The notes under the pieces: model-generated
What the model was told of the DNA's origin: nothing
The model's input: only the letters and a program-made list of their open reading frames with translations
The model's database searches: none
Program-made: the position numbers and the translations under genes
In this document: piece by piece, positions 16,854 to 25,126 of the stretch
Layout of the letters: each line of letters opens with the position of its first letter
Position numbering within the stretch: the first letter of the stretch is position 1
Source: a bacterium
Lineage (GTDB): Bacteria > 4484-113 > JAFGCY01
DNA length: 64,000 nt
Reading direction: 5' to 3'
Assembly: GCA_020849855.1 (NCBI GenBank)
Contig: JADZFO010000023.1
Coordinates: 22,491 to 86,490, forward strand

Positions 16854-17075
16854 TTACTCGTCGTCTTCTTCCCAGTCCTCGTCTTCGTCGTCCCAGTCTT
16901 CGTCCTCGTCGTCGTCGTCCCAGTCCTCGTCCTCATCGTCCCAGTCCTCGTCATCGTCCTCATCGGTCGCAACGATGAAACTGTCCAGGCCAGCGAGCAG
17001 CTCACGCAGGCGCTCTTCCTCGCGGAGGGACACTTCGTTCTCTCTCGTTACCGGCTTGTTCTCAAACTCACTCAT
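16854..17075 (-). CDS. Small acidic protein with D/E-W repeats
   Basis: The 73-residue product has an ordinary N-terminal half (LREEERLRELLAGLDSFIV) and a C-terminal tail of about 35 residues made almost only of Asp, Glu and Trp. EDWDDE-like units recur, with tryptophans spaced 7, 9 and 7 residues apart. GGAAGGAG is placed for the ATG, so the gene is real. Such tails could bind metals or basic proteins or nucleic-acid-binding surfaces; the function is unknown. The repeat is visible in DNA as GTCCTCGTC-type triplet runs and could expand or contract by slippage. The gene is convergent with the flagellar block. Confidence 0.8.
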   Translation of the reverse strand: MSEFENKPVTRENEVSLREEERLRELLAGLDSFIVATDEDDDEDWDDEDEDWDDDDEDEDWDDEDEDWEEDDE

Positions 17076-17530
17076 GACTCACTCCTTCCTGTGGAGAAAG
17101 CGCTGGAATAAGATTGCCAACCCCAGGGCCATGCAGTTCCTGGCTTCCGCCGCTCTGGTCCTGCACCAGAGGACAGACTTAAAGCGCTGCTTCAGAACTG
17201 CCTGACAAGCGCATACTATCACGGAGAATCAGCGGAGTGAAGCTGTTTTCCTATGCTTATTTTTTCCCCGCACAAGACCTTGACGGCACTGTTTCTCTCT
17301 GGTAATGAAGCGCCCCAAGCGTCGCAGAACATCCGTATTGAAAGCGTGACGAGACTGCTATGGAGTACTGAAGGGTGTTATCGCTTCGAAGTACAGAGCT
17401 GGACTGTATGCACCAGGTTCAGCCGGGCTCTGCTGCACCCAGGAGGACAGGCATCGGCGCCGCAAGGCGGGATTTTCGGAGTATCAGTACAAGAGCTTCA
17501 GCCCGCAGCGCGCGGCATCCAAACGCAAGA
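17076..17530. other. Intergenic region, about 455 bp, no gene assigned
   Basis: The open frame at 17253-17690 on the plus strand has no ribosome binding site, an unusual composition, and runs antisense through the 29-residue gene, so I reject it. A weak plus-strand promoter pattern (TTCAGA, 17 nt, TACTAT; 17191-17219) could drive a short RNA ending at the hairpin 17531-17554. I see no fold typical of tmRNA, SRP RNA or RNase P RNA. Confidence 0.4.
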
Positions 17531-17554
17531 ACGGGCCGCATCGCTGCGGCCCGT
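17531..17554 (-). terminator. Hairpin terminator, probably bidirectional
   Basis: A perfect 10-bp stem ACGGGCCGCA / TGCGGCCCGT with a 4-nt loop. It is followed by TTCTTGCGTTT on the minus strand, about 36 nt after the 29-residue gene, and by TTAGTTTAT on the plus strand. Confidence 0.7.
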
Positions 17555-17590
17555 TAGTTTATGGCCGGTTCGAGGCAGCAGCCGGGGCTG

Positions 17591-17680
17591 CTACTTCTTG
17601 TTCTTGTGCCGCATACGACGGCGCAGCTTCTTGTACTTGTGGTTGCGAATTTTCTGGCGCTTGGCCTTACGTCCGTTCAT
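17591..17680 (-). CDS. 29-residue basic ribosomal-type protein (AURKAIP1/COX24, mS38-like)
   Basis: The predicted peptide starts MNGRKAKRQKIRNHKYKK and ends LRRRMRHKNKK, so nearly half of its residues are Lys or Arg. The KxxxHKxKKLRRRxRHKNK pattern matches the short bacterial AURKAIP1/COX24-domain proteins, relatives of mitochondrial small-subunit protein mS38, which bind rRNA. It has its own unit: a promoter TTGCAG-N17-TATAAT at 17727-17755 and a terminator at 17531-17554. The frame is open much further upstream, but the conserved part begins at this ATG. The match is from memory of the motif; the small size makes automated annotation likely to miss it. Confidence 0.8.
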   Translation of the reverse strand: MNGRKAKRQKIRNHKYKKLRRRMRHKNKK

Positions 17681-17726
17681 AGCCCCGTAATTCCTGATAG
17701 AACTCTCCGCTGCCGGAGGGAGGGGG

Positions 17727-17755
17727 ATTATATACCACGGCGGCCCGGCCTGCAA
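17727..17755 (-). promoter_or_regulatory. Sigma-70-type promoter of the 29-residue protein gene
   Basis: On the minus strand TTGCAG, 17 nt, TATAAT. The predicted start of transcription near 17720 gives a leader of about 40 nt. Confidence 0.75.
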
Positions 17756-17822
17756 GCCGGCCTCTGCATCCAGGCTTAACCTCTTGAACAAGATTTAGCC
17801 CACCAGCTTTGTCCTGGGCCGT

Positions 17823-17828
17823 TAGAAT
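17823..17828 (+). promoter_or_regulatory. -10 element placed for a leaderless start
   Basis: TAGAAT ends 8 nt before the ATG at 17837; there is no Shine-Dalgarno sequence. Confidence 0.4.
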
Positions 17829-17836
17829 CACTGGTC

Positions 17837-18400
17837 ATGGCAGCTTTGTCTTATCTTGAGGTGACCCGGCTCAGCGGCGACGTCTTCATGGGCGGCCTGC
17901 TGACGGTGTCGGACATGGGTCTCCCCACGGAGTTTCATTACTCCGAGCCGCTCAAGCCCAGCAAGCTGCAGCTCAGCCTCTACGGCTCCACCATCGGGCG
18001 CTATCTGATGCTGGATGTTGTGGGCAAGGGCCTTGTTGAGGCCAGCGCAGCGCGCGGAGTGCCGGTGATCGTCGGGCATGGCGAGCTGCTGCCGCTGGCG
18101 ACCCGGATCAAGCGCCCGATCTGCACCCTGTCACAGACGCACCTTGCCCCTCTGGGTGATGTGGGCGAGCTGCGCCAGGTGAACGGCACCGGCGCACCGG
18201 CACCGGCGGACACGGAGTTCATGGCCCAGCTTGGCGAGGTACAGAGCCCCTGGCAGGTGCGCATCTTTGACCGCGTTAACTTCCCCATCGACCAGCATCT
18301 CAAGGGCCTGTGCGACTGCGCCAAGCGCTTCGACCTGCTGGAACCGCTGCAGCGTGTGCGCCGCACACTGGAGCAGCTGCGCGGAGGCGGCGATGAGTGA
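17837..18400 (+). CDS. Conserved hypothetical protein
   Basis: This 187-residue protein is predicted to be cytoplasmic and has no signal or membrane segment. It opens with LEVTRLSGDVFMGGLLTVSDMGLPTEFHYSEPLKP. I recall this style of sequence from conserved hypothetical proteins in several deep-branching phyla, without a known function. The C-terminus is a basic helix (RVRRTLEQLRGGG). The ATG has no ribosome binding site but has TAGAAT 8 nt upstream. It overlaps the next gene by 8 nt and probably forms a three-gene unit with 18393-19220 and the lipoprotein gene at 19217. Confidence 0.75.
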   Translation: MAALSYLEVTRLSGDVFMGGLLTVSDMGLPTEFHYSEPLKPSKLQLSLYGSTIGRYLMLDVVGKGLVEASAARGVPVIVGHGELLPLATRIKRPICTLSQTHLAPLGDVGELRQVNGTGAPAPADTEFMAQLGEVQSPWQVRIFDRVNFPIDQHLKGLCDCAKRFDLLEPLQRVRRTLEQLRGGGDE

Positions 18401-19220
18401 ACAGGGCGGGCGGCCACCCGAAAAACCAGAGCAGAATGAGGAGGAGCGGCAGTGGCTGGAGCTGCTGGAGAGCACCAGCCGCAAGGTTGAAAAGGCCACG
18501 CCGGAGCTGAGCCTGCTGCCTGAGGTGCCGGAAACCGAGGCGGATACGGATGCAGCGCCCGGCCAGGCGGATGCGGCACCGGCAGCCGAACCTTCGGCGC
18601 AGCGGAAGGTGGCCGCGGCCATGCAGCGCAGCGCCAGCGGCCTGGAGGAAGAGGCCATTGCGGCACAGGACCTGCGGGAGCTGCAGGAGCTGCTGAAGGT
18701 ACGCAGCCTGCAGTTGCCGGCAGCCAGCGCCGAGCTGCGCAGCCTCTGCCTGGAGCTGCTCAGCCCGCAGCTGCATGAAGTCATGCTGACGCTCGCCGCA
18801 CCGAAGACGCTGAAGCTGCGTCTGGTGCCGCTGCCGCAGAAAGCGCGAGTGCATAAGGTAGCGCCAGAGCTGAGCCGGCCGAAGCTGCATCACTCGCTGG
18901 AGCTGATCCAGCGCCAGCCCGTTAGGCGGCGGAGGCTTAACACCGCTGATCTGAACCCGGCAGAGCGCGAAGCCCTGGCGCGGGCGCTGCTTAAGCAGTT
19001 CGGCCAGGACGCGCGCAGCTATCTGCCGGTGGGGATATTCGCCCATGTCCCGCCGGAGCTGAAGGATGGCCTGCGACTGAGCAGCGATGGCAACTCGCTG
19101 GGCATTGTGCTGCCGCGCGGCTTTAACGCCGCGCGCGCCAGCAGCGGGCACTACTTAGTGCTGCTGCAGGAGCGCGAAAAGGAGCAGGCCGAAACACGGC
19201 GGATACTATTACGTCTGTGA
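18393..19220 (+). CDS. Hypothetical protein, operon partner
   Basis: I do not recognise this 275-residue protein. The N-terminal 75 residues are acidic and disordered (runs of Glu, Pro and Ala). Two probable helices follow (DLRELQELLKVRSLQL), then a basic middle part (residues 130-190) and a compact C-terminal region with NPAEREALARALLKQFG. There is no signal peptide. I choose the ATG at 18393 because GGAGG lies 5 nt upstream and the frame before it is antisense-like shadow sequence. The gene overlaps its upstream neighbour by 8 nt and its downstream neighbour by 4 nt (GTGA), so translation is likely coupled across all three. Confidence 0.7.
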   Translation: MSEQGGRPPEKPEQNEEERQWLELLESTSRKVEKATPELSLLPEVPETEADTDAAPGQADAAPAAEPSAQRKVAAAMQRSASGLEEEAIAAQDLRELQELLKVRSLQLPAASAELRSLCLELLSPQLHEVMLTLAAPKTLKLRLVPLPQKARVHKVAPELSRPKLHHSLELIQRQPVRRRRLNTADLNPAEREALARALLKQFGQDARSYLPVGIFAHVPPELKDGLRLSSDGNSLGIVLPRGFNAARASSGHYLVLLQEREKEQAETRRILLRL

Positions 19221-20581
19221 AAGTTATGAACTACGCAGACCGGAAGGCTGCCCGCCAGCAGCCCCGCCGCCGCCTTATCCCTGGACTGCTGTCCCTGGCC
19301 GCAGTGGCTGTGGCCCTGCTGTGCAGCGGCTGTCCGCCCGCGGGCAAGAGCACCGGCAGTAACAGCACGGCCGGGGGCCAGGCCGCTTCCGGTGCTGGCA
19401 GCATGAAGGTGCAGCTGGTGTTCAGCGATCTGGGGCTGGAGGATGGCTACTTCGGCCGCCTGGCGGATGAAGCCCTCAGCGAGCTTGCCGACGCGGGCAG
19501 CATTGCCTACAGCACTGTGGGCACAAAACCCGAGGTGATGAAGGACGAGAGCGCCGGCGATGACGTGGGCCTGCCGCCGGGCTCATTTGGCATTGAGAAC
19601 AAGGCTCTGACCCCGCTGCCGGGCATGATGACCCAGGCGGAGGCTGAGGCGGCGCTGCAGCAGGCCGCGGACTGCGAACTGCTGGTGCTCAGCGCGCCCT
19701 CGCTGGTCGCGCCCGCGCTGCAGCGTATCAGCGCTGGCGACATGAAGGCCGAGGCGATCCTGCTGCTGGACAACAACGGCTATAGCGCGCCTGCTGCCCC
19801 GGCAGTGCCGGTTTACAGCGTCAGCTATGACATCCGCCCGGTGGCATTTCTGACCGGCGTCGCCGCTGCGGCCTCAAGCAACACCGGCATGTTCATGGTT
19901 GTCGGCGCCAGCACGGACCCGCAGGCCAATGACTGGCTCGACGGTGTGGCCGCCGGAGCGAAGTACCGCACCAACGGCGCGCGGGTGGTTACCGGCATTG
20001 TGCAGGCCGGCGACGACGGCCTGGTTTCACCCGACGAGTTCCTGTCCATCTTCCAGGCCCTGCAGAGCAACGCCGGTGCGGGATTCCGCTGTAACCACTA
20101 CATCCTCACTGCCGGCCGCGCGACCCCCAGCATCATGTACGCCTTGTCCAAAGAGCCGACGGACGGCTACTGCCTTGGCGGCTATGGCGATTTCCGTCCG
20201 GTCCGGCCGGCGCGCTTCGTGGGCTGCGCCCTGAAGCGGCCCGACAATGCTCTGCGGCATATCTTCAGCCATATCCAGGGCCCGGAAGACCTGCAGAAGC
20301 TGGCCGCCTGGAATGAGGCCACCGCGGCCAGTGAGGCCGCAGCGGAGGGCGCTGAGCCTGCTTCGACCGCACCGGCCGACAGCACTGCCGCCGCTGGCAG
20401 CATCAGCGTTGGCCTGGCCGAAGGCGCGGTCGACTTCACCGACTTTGACCTCTATGCGCGCTTCAACCCGGATGGCGATGACATCCAGGAAGCCGTTGAA
20501 TCGGTCTATGCGGAGATCAAGTCCGGCGAGTTTGATTACCTGGAGATCATGCAGCAGTTCAAGGAGCTGGAGACGCGCTAG
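19217..20581 (+). CDS. BMP/PnrA-like substrate-binding lipoprotein
   Basis: The 454-residue protein has a basic N-terminus, a hydrophobic stretch and a lipobox LCSGC near residue 37, so it should be a lipoprotein. The following 290 residues resemble the basic membrane protein (BMP/PnrA) periplasmic-binding fold: paired alternating strands, a YDIRPVAFLTGVAAAAS segment similar to the family's GYLAGVAA motif, and MFMVVGASTDPQ. No ABC transporter genes adjoin it, so it may be a sensor or an orphan binding protein. The GTG at 19217 overlaps the previous stop; ATG 19226 is an alternative. The fold assignment is moderate. Confidence 0.65.
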   Translation: MKVMNYADRKAARQQPRRRLIPGLLSLAAVAVALLCSGCPPAGKSTGSNSTAGGQAASGAGSMKVQLVFSDLGLEDGYFGRLADEALSELADAGSIAYSTVGTKPEVMKDESAGDDVGLPPGSFGIENKALTPLPGMMTQAEAEAALQQAADCELLVLSAPSLVAPALQRISAGDMKAEAILLLDNNGYSAPAAPAVPVYSVSYDIRPVAFLTGVAAAASSNTGMFMVVGASTDPQANDWLDGVAAGAKYRTNGARVVTGIVQAGDDGLVSPDEFLSIFQALQSNAGAGFRCNHYILTAGRATPSIMYALSKEPTDGYCLGGYGDFRPVRPARFVGCALKRPDNALRHIFSHIQGPEDLQKLAAWNEATAASEAAAEGAEPASTAPADSTAAAGSISVGLAEGAVDFTDFDLYARFNPDGDDIQEAVESVYAEIKSGEFDYLEIMQQFKELETR

Positions 20582-20590
20582 CCCGGCGGA

Positions 20591-21649
20591 CTAGTCGCCA
20601 ATCCTGCTGGTACCAAGGGCGAGCTCCAGGTCGAGCCCTTCCTTGCGGCAGCGCAGGTCCAGATACAGCAGGACCAGATAAGCGATCTGCAGCGCAGGGA
20701 AGAAGAGCCCGATGGCGCTGAAGAGCACCAGCGAGACGATCATCGACTCCGCCGGCGGGGTCTGGCTCATAAGCTGCAGCATGTCACCGCCGCCGTTGCG
20801 CAGCGACTGGCCCATGGCGATCAGCTCGGAGATGGTGCTGATGGTGCGGAAAATGCCGTTCTGGAAGAAGCCTACCGCAAAGAGATAGACAGTGATCAGG
20901 CCGAAGACGCGCCAGAAGTAGCCGCGGGTCAGCTCAAAGCTGCGCCGCAGGTACCAGGTGGCCTGGGCGAAGACGCTGCCCGGCGGAGCCTGCTCGCAGG
21001 ACTGCACCGCGCCTATCAGGGCCGGGAAGAAGCGAAACCAGACCAGCCAGGTGGCGATGACGCCAAACCAGATCAGCAGCAGTGCGATGACCGCGGTCAC
21101 AGCGGTGGCGCCGTCGTCGCCTGACTGGCTGAAGGCCAGCACCGGCAGAAGCAGAATCAGCGCCAGCAGCATGACCGGCATCGCAAAGAGGAATAGCGCG
21201 CCCTGGGTCGGCCAGTAGTTCCGGCGGGCATAGTCCAGCGCGCGGCTGATGCTCCAGGGCTCGTTGATCAAACCCTGGACTACCAGCTTGCTGCAGGTGA
21301 GGTAGGCCAGGGGCAGGGCCAGCAGGTAATAGACAGCCGCCAGCAGACCAAAGACCGCCAGTGGCAAAAGGTCGTCAAGGTACTTGCTGAAGAAGCTCCA
21401 GTCGGGTTCGGCCCCCGTGGTGCTGACGGATTGCAGGTCAACGCTGAGCTGCAGCAGCTTAAAGGAGAAGAAGGCCCCCAGCAGGTACATCGGAAACTCG
21501 GCCACCGCCATGGTCAAGAACATCGGCGCGAGGTTGGCCCGGTAGACGCGCAGGGCGAAATCAAAGAGCTGCTTCAGCTCAAGCGGCCGCAGGGCAAAGA
21601 AGTGCCGGTTATGGGTGGAAGCGGGTGCGCTGGCGCCGAGAAAGCTCAC
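20591..21649 (-). CDS. Multi-pass membrane protein (GPDPase membrane-domain-like)
   Basis: The 352-residue protein has about six hydrophobic segments. It ends in YLVLLYLDLRCRKEGLDLEL, a phrase typical of the bacterial membrane proteins related to the glycerophosphodiesterase membrane domain. Their function is unknown. The frame is open to a TTG at 21664, but I prefer the GTG at 21649. TTGACT, 17 nt, CATGAT ends exactly 6 nt before it, the pattern of a leaderless gene. This makes the gene one arm of a divergent pair with the oxidoreductase at 21760. It is convergent with the BMP-like gene, with 9 nt between stops. Confidence 0.75.
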   Translation of the reverse strand: MSFLGASAPASTHNRHFFALRPLELKQLFDFALRVYRANLAPMFLTMAVAEFPMYLLGAFFSFKLLQLSVDLQSVSTTGAEPDWSFFSKYLDDLLPLAVFGLLAAVYYLLALPLAYLTCSKLVVQGLINEPWSISRALDYARRNYWPTQGALFLFAMPVMLLALILLLPVLAFSQSGDDGATAVTAVIALLLIWFGVIATWLVWFRFFPALIGAVQSCEQAPPGSVFAQATWYLRRSFELTRGYFWRVFGLITVYLFAVGFFQNGIFRTISTISELIAMGQSLRNGGGDMLQLMSQTPPAESMIVSLVLFSAIGLFFPALQIAYLVLLYLDLRCRKEGLDLELALGTSRIGD

Positions 21650-21655
21650 GGCTGA

Positions 21656-21684
21656 ATCATGCAACAGCCGCGCGGCTAAGTCAA
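21656..21684 (-). promoter_or_regulatory. Promoter placed for a leaderless start
   Basis: On the minus strand TTGACT, 17 nt, CATGAT, then 6 nt and the GTG at 21649. Confidence 0.5.
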
Positions 21685-21747
21685 GCCGCGAAGCCTTCCG
21701 CCGGGGCGCGGGGCGCGCGAATCTCAGGCGCCAGCCGGGGCAGGGGC

Positions 21748-21753
21748 TATAAC
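21748..21753 (+). promoter_or_regulatory. -10 element placed for a leaderless start
   Basis: TATAAC ends 6 nt before the GTG at 21760. Confidence 0.4.
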
Positions 21754-21759
21754 AGTTGC

Positions 21760-22956
21760 GTGGCGGCAGGCCCGGATGTGCAGGTGCTGGTGCTGGGCGG
21801 TGGCCCTGCCGGCGCGCGCGCGGCGCAGCGCCTGGCCAGCGCGGGTGCGGATGTCCTCATGCTGGAAGCCGAGGACTATGGCCGCAACAAGCTCTGCAGC
21901 GGGCTGCTGAACCATGAGGGCCAGGTAGCCCTGGGCTGCGAGCTGCCGCAAAGCGTACGGCGCGAGCCCTTCGAGCCGCGCCTGGAGTTCCACGACCTGG
22001 ACAGCCGGCTGCGACGGCGCTACAGCCCGGGCTACTGGAATATGGACCGGCCGGCCTTTGATGCCTGGCTGTGTGACTGCGCGGCGGAGGCCGGCGTGCG
22101 CATTGAATACGGCCGCCGGGCCAGCCGCATCGAGTGCGGCCCCGCCGGGCCACAGGCGCGGGTGGGCAGTGATGTCATCAGCGCCCGCGTTGTACTTGAC
22201 GCCACCGGCTGGCGGGCGCTGTCGCGCAAGCTCCTGGCGCCGCCTGAGCTGCGCTCTGCGCCGGTGGTGCACGCCTTCCAGGGCAGTGTGCATTGCGACC
22301 TGCCGGCGGATTCCATGTGGGCGCTTTTCGAATCTGACACCACACAATACTACGGCTGGCTGGTGCCCAAAGGCGCCGGCAGCTTCCTGCTTGGCGCCGG
22401 CTTCCCGCAGGGCGCGGACAGCACCCGGCGCGAAGGCGATGCCGCGCTGGAGAGCGACCCTGACCCCTGGAAGAAGCTCAGCTTTGTGGAGGCCAGTGTG
22501 GCCGCCGCAGCCGGTGAGGAGCTGCAGCATCTGGATGCCAAGCCCCTGGGCTGCCCCATCACCACCATCACCAGCACACAGCAGCTCTGGTGGGGCCGCG
22601 AGCTGGTCTTCCCGCTGGGCGAGGCCGCTGGCCTGGTCAGCCCTTCAAGCGGCGATGGCATTCACTTCGGCCTCGAGCAGGCCAACGCGCTGGCCGACGC
22701 ACTCAGCAGCAGCGGGCTGCTTGAAGGGCGCAGCAGCGCGGGCTGCTCGGCGCAGGACAGTCATCAGGGCATGCTGAACCAGGTGCAGGCACGGCTGCGG
22801 CCCGCGCTGGCTGAGCTGCGATTCAACTGCATCAAGGCCTGGGTGGCGGCCCGGCCGGGGCCGCGGCGTCTCGCGGCGCAGTTCATGGGCCTGTATCTGC
22901 GCCGGCCGGTGGAGCAGCTTGCGCCTGTTGCAGTGCCTGCAGCCGAAGCGCAGTGA
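21760..22956 (+). CDS. FAD-dependent oxidoreductase, geranylgeranyl reductase-like
   Basis: The 398-residue protein begins almost at once with a Rossmann dinucleotide fold (VLVLGGGPAGARAAQRLA, residues 8-25) and a second conserved segment DATGW near residue 150. LGEAAGLVSPSSGDGIHFGLEQA near residue 290 is the FAD-binding GD-like motif of the geranylgeranyl reductase / FixC superfamily. Members reduce isoprenoid chains or oxidise quinones and lipids. A link to the polyprenyl synthase is possible but not shown. The frame opens at 21625 inside the divergent gene; the GTG at 21760, with TATAAC 6 nt upstream, is the plausible start. Confidence 0.8.
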   Translation: MAAGPDVQVLVLGGGPAGARAAQRLASAGADVLMLEAEDYGRNKLCSGLLNHEGQVALGCELPQSVRREPFEPRLEFHDLDSRLRRRYSPGYWNMDRPAFDAWLCDCAAEAGVRIEYGRRASRIECGPAGPQARVGSDVISARVVLDATGWRALSRKLLAPPELRSAPVVHAFQGSVHCDLPADSMWALFESDTTQYYGWLVPKGAGSFLLGAGFPQGADSTRREGDAALESDPDPWKKLSFVEASVAAAAGEELQHLDAKPLGCPITTITSTQQLWWGRELVFPLGEAAGLVSPSSGDGIHFGLEQANALADALSSSGLLEGRSSAGCSAQDSHQGMLNQVQARLRPALAELRFNCIKAWVAARPGPRRLAAQFMGLYLRRPVEQLAPVAVPAAEAQ

Positions 22957-23025
22957 CGCCAATTCCCGCGGCCCGGCTGCGCCGCTGCGGCATGCCCGGC
23001 TATAATCACTGCGGGAGGACGCGCA

Positions 23026-23475
23026 ATGTTTATCCTCTGGACCATCCGCGGCTTCTTCATGAGCCTCTTTGGGCTCTGGACTCAGGACGAGTGGTTCTAC
23101 TACAGCCGGACCGGCCTTGACCCGCGCCTGCCGGCTTATCAGCGCTGGGCGGTCAGGGTGCACGCCGAGGACAAGCTGCCTGACAGCGAGGCCGAGCGCC
23201 TGATGCCGGTCAAGAACCAGACTGTAATCCTTGAAGACAAGTACATGCTTACCGGCGAGGAAGTGTTGTTCTATTCCACCGACGCCGGCAAGATTGGCGC
23301 ACTGGTGAGGAAGTACGAGGATGAGCTGCGCTCGCGCTCCTGCGGCGAGTTCTACTTCCGCAACATCAAGAACCGCCAGCTGGATTTCTTCCACAACTTC
23401 AAGGAGCCTTCCGAGCAGCCGCCGGAAGAAGCGGAGATCGACGAAGAGACCCGCCGCAACATGTTCAACCGCTAG
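23026..23475 (+). CDS. Hypothetical protein with N-terminal hydrophobic anchor
   Basis: The 149-residue product has a hydrophobic N-terminus (FILWTIRGFFMSLFGLW) that could be a membrane anchor. A soluble domain of about 110 residues with alternating strands (QTVILEDKYMLTGEEVLFYST) follows, then an acidic tail. I do not recognise the family. GGGAGG lies 8 nt before the ATG, and TATAAT at 23001-23006 could be its -10, giving a leader of only about 12 nt. The gene is convergent with gpmI. Confidence 0.7.
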   Translation: MFILWTIRGFFMSLFGLWTQDEWFYYSRTGLDPRLPAYQRWAVRVHAEDKLPDSEAERLMPVKNQTVILEDKYMLTGEEVLFYSTDAGKIGALVRKYEDELRSRSCGEFYFRNIKNRQLDFFHNFKEPSEQPPEEAEIDEETRRNMFNR

Positions 23476-23494
23476 CGAAGGTGGCCGGCTGTAA

Positions 23495-25126
23495 CTACTG
23501 CAGCAGGCTCTCGCCATTCCAGCTTGCCGGGGCCTCAAGGCCCAGCAGCGCGAGAATGGTTGGCGCGATGTCGCACAGCGACCAGCCGCGGCGTCCCTCG
23601 GGAAAGGCCGCGCTGGCCTGCCCAGCCTCGGATGAATCACGCAGGGCCTGGAGCTGCCCGGCGCCGTCCTCGGACAGCAGCACCAGAGGGCTGTTGTTCA
23701 TGCTGTGCTGAGTGTGCGGCGTACCGTCTGGGAAAGCCAGCACGTCACAGTTACCGTGGTCAGCGGTAACCAGGCAGGCGGTGTCGCGGCCCCAGGCGGC
23801 GGCATCCAGCACCTGGCCCAGGCAGGCATCCACGGCCTCGCAGGCCCGGATGCAGGCTTCCTTCACCCCGGTATGGCCCACCATGTCGCCGTTGGCGAAG
23901 TTCACCACATAGAGGTCATGCTGGCCTTCCCGCAGCGCGGCGCAGAGCTTCTGCGTGACTTCATACACGCTCATTTCGGGCTGCAGGTCGTAGGTCGCCA
24001 CTTTGGGGCTTGGCACCAGAACGCGCTCCTCGCACGGCCAGGGAGCTTCCAGCCCGCCGTTGAAGAAGTAGGTCACATGGGCGTACTTCTCGGTTTCAGC
24101 ACTCTTGTAGATACGGCCGCCGCAGGTCAGCGCCGCGCCGCTGCGGCTTACCAGCTCGGCCAGGGTGTCTTCAATGACCGTGTCATCCAGCAGCACTGGA
24201 AAGCTCTGGTCGTCGCTATAACGCTTCATGCTCAGCAGCGACAGAGCGGGCAGGGCGCCGCGCTCAAAGCCCTCGAACTCGCGGGCGGTCAGGGCCGTGA
24301 CCAGCTGGCGCATGCGGTCGGCGCGGAAGTTGAAGCAGAGCACGAAGTCGCCGTCGCGCATGCCTTCATAGTTGCCAAGGATGGTTGGCGTGACGAACTC
24401 GTCGCCCTCCTCGCGCCGGCGGGCGAGGGCCATGGCCTCGCGCCAGTCCGGCTCGCGCGGGCCATCAGCGTGGACGATGGCGTCGTAGCCCTTTTTCACC
24501 CGCTCCCAGCGCTTGTCGCGGTCCATGGCGAAGTAGCGTCCCCCGAGGCTGGCGAAGCTGGCCTGTGGCGGCAGCCACTGCTCCGCGGCTTCGAAGTAGC
24601 GTTCGGCGATGCGCGGCTCCGTGTCGCGCCCGTCCAGCAGGGCATGCACTGCGATACGGCCTTCGGGGTTAACCCGAGCCGCTTCGGCCAGCAGGCCCCT
24701 GAGGTGCTCGATATGGCTGTGCACACCGCCGTCGGAGAAGAGGCCGATGCAGTGCAGGCTGCGGCCGCTGCCGCGCCACTGGCCCAGGAAGCTCTGCAGG
24801 GCGGCGTGCCCGGCCAGGCCCCCGGTGCTGATCAGGCGGCTGATGGCCAGCAGGTCCTGCCAGACTACGCGCCCGGCGCCTAGGTTCAGGTGCCCGACCT
24901 CTGAGTTGCCCATCTGGCCCTCGGTCAGGCCCACCGCCGTGCCATGCGGGATGAGCTGGGTATGCGGATAGTCGCGCCAGATGCGGTCCCAGTTGGGTGT
25001 CCTGGCCAGCTCGATCGCGCTGTGCTCACGGGCCTGCTGCGGGTCGGGCCAGCAGGGGTCACCGGTTGCGGCGAGGCCCCAGCCGTCAAGGATCAGCAGC
25101 AGCACGGGTTTGCTTTGAGTGGCCAT
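23495..25126 (-). CDS. gpmI: 2,3-bisphosphoglycerate-independent phosphoglycerate mutase
   Basis: GpmI interconverts 3- and 2-phosphoglycerate in glycolysis using two manganese ions. The 543-residue protein has the family start (LLLILDGWGL, metal-binding Asp), the phosphoserine nucleophile S75 in QMGNSEVGHLNLGAGR, and the phosphotransfer-domain motifs VHSHIEHL, LLDGRDTEP and GRYFAMDRDKRW. The C-terminal metal sites VNFANGDMVGHTG and ADHGNCD are also present. The length is normal. The ATG lies inside the end of the upstream gene (34-nt overlap) and has no Shine-Dalgarno sequence. TACAAT ends 9 nt upstream, suggesting an internal leaderless promoter. Confidence 0.96.
   Translation of the reverse strand: MATQSKPVLLLILDGWGLAATGDPCWPDPQQAREHSAIELARTPNWDRIWRDYPHTQLIPHGTAVGLTEGQMGNSEVGHLNLGAGRVVWQDLLAISRLISTGGLAGHAALQSFLGQWRGSGRSLHCIGLFSDGGVHSHIEHLRGLLAEAARVNPEGRIAVHALLDGRDTEPRIAERYFEAAEQWLPPQASFASLGGRYFAMDRDKRWERVKKGYDAIVHADGPREPDWREAMALARRREEGDEFVTPTILGNYEGMRDGDFVLCFNFRADRMRQLVTALTAREFEGFERGALPALSLLSMKRYSDDQSFPVLLDDTVIEDTLAELVSRSGAALTCGGRIYKSAETEKYAHVTYFFNGGLEAPWPCEERVLVPSPKVATYDLQPEMSVYEVTQKLCAALREGQHDLYVVNFANGDMVGHTGVKEACIRACEAVDACLGQVLDAAAWGRDTACLVTADHGNCDVLAFPDGTPHTQHSMNNSPLVLLSEDGAGQLQALRDSSEAGQASAAFPEGRRGWSLCDIAPTILALLGLEAPASWNGESLLQ

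Noticed and set aside
17253-17690. 145-codon plus-strand frame over the intergenic region and the 29-residue gene
   Set aside because: It has no ribosome binding site or -10 at the right distance, an odd composition, and is antisense to a better-supported gene.
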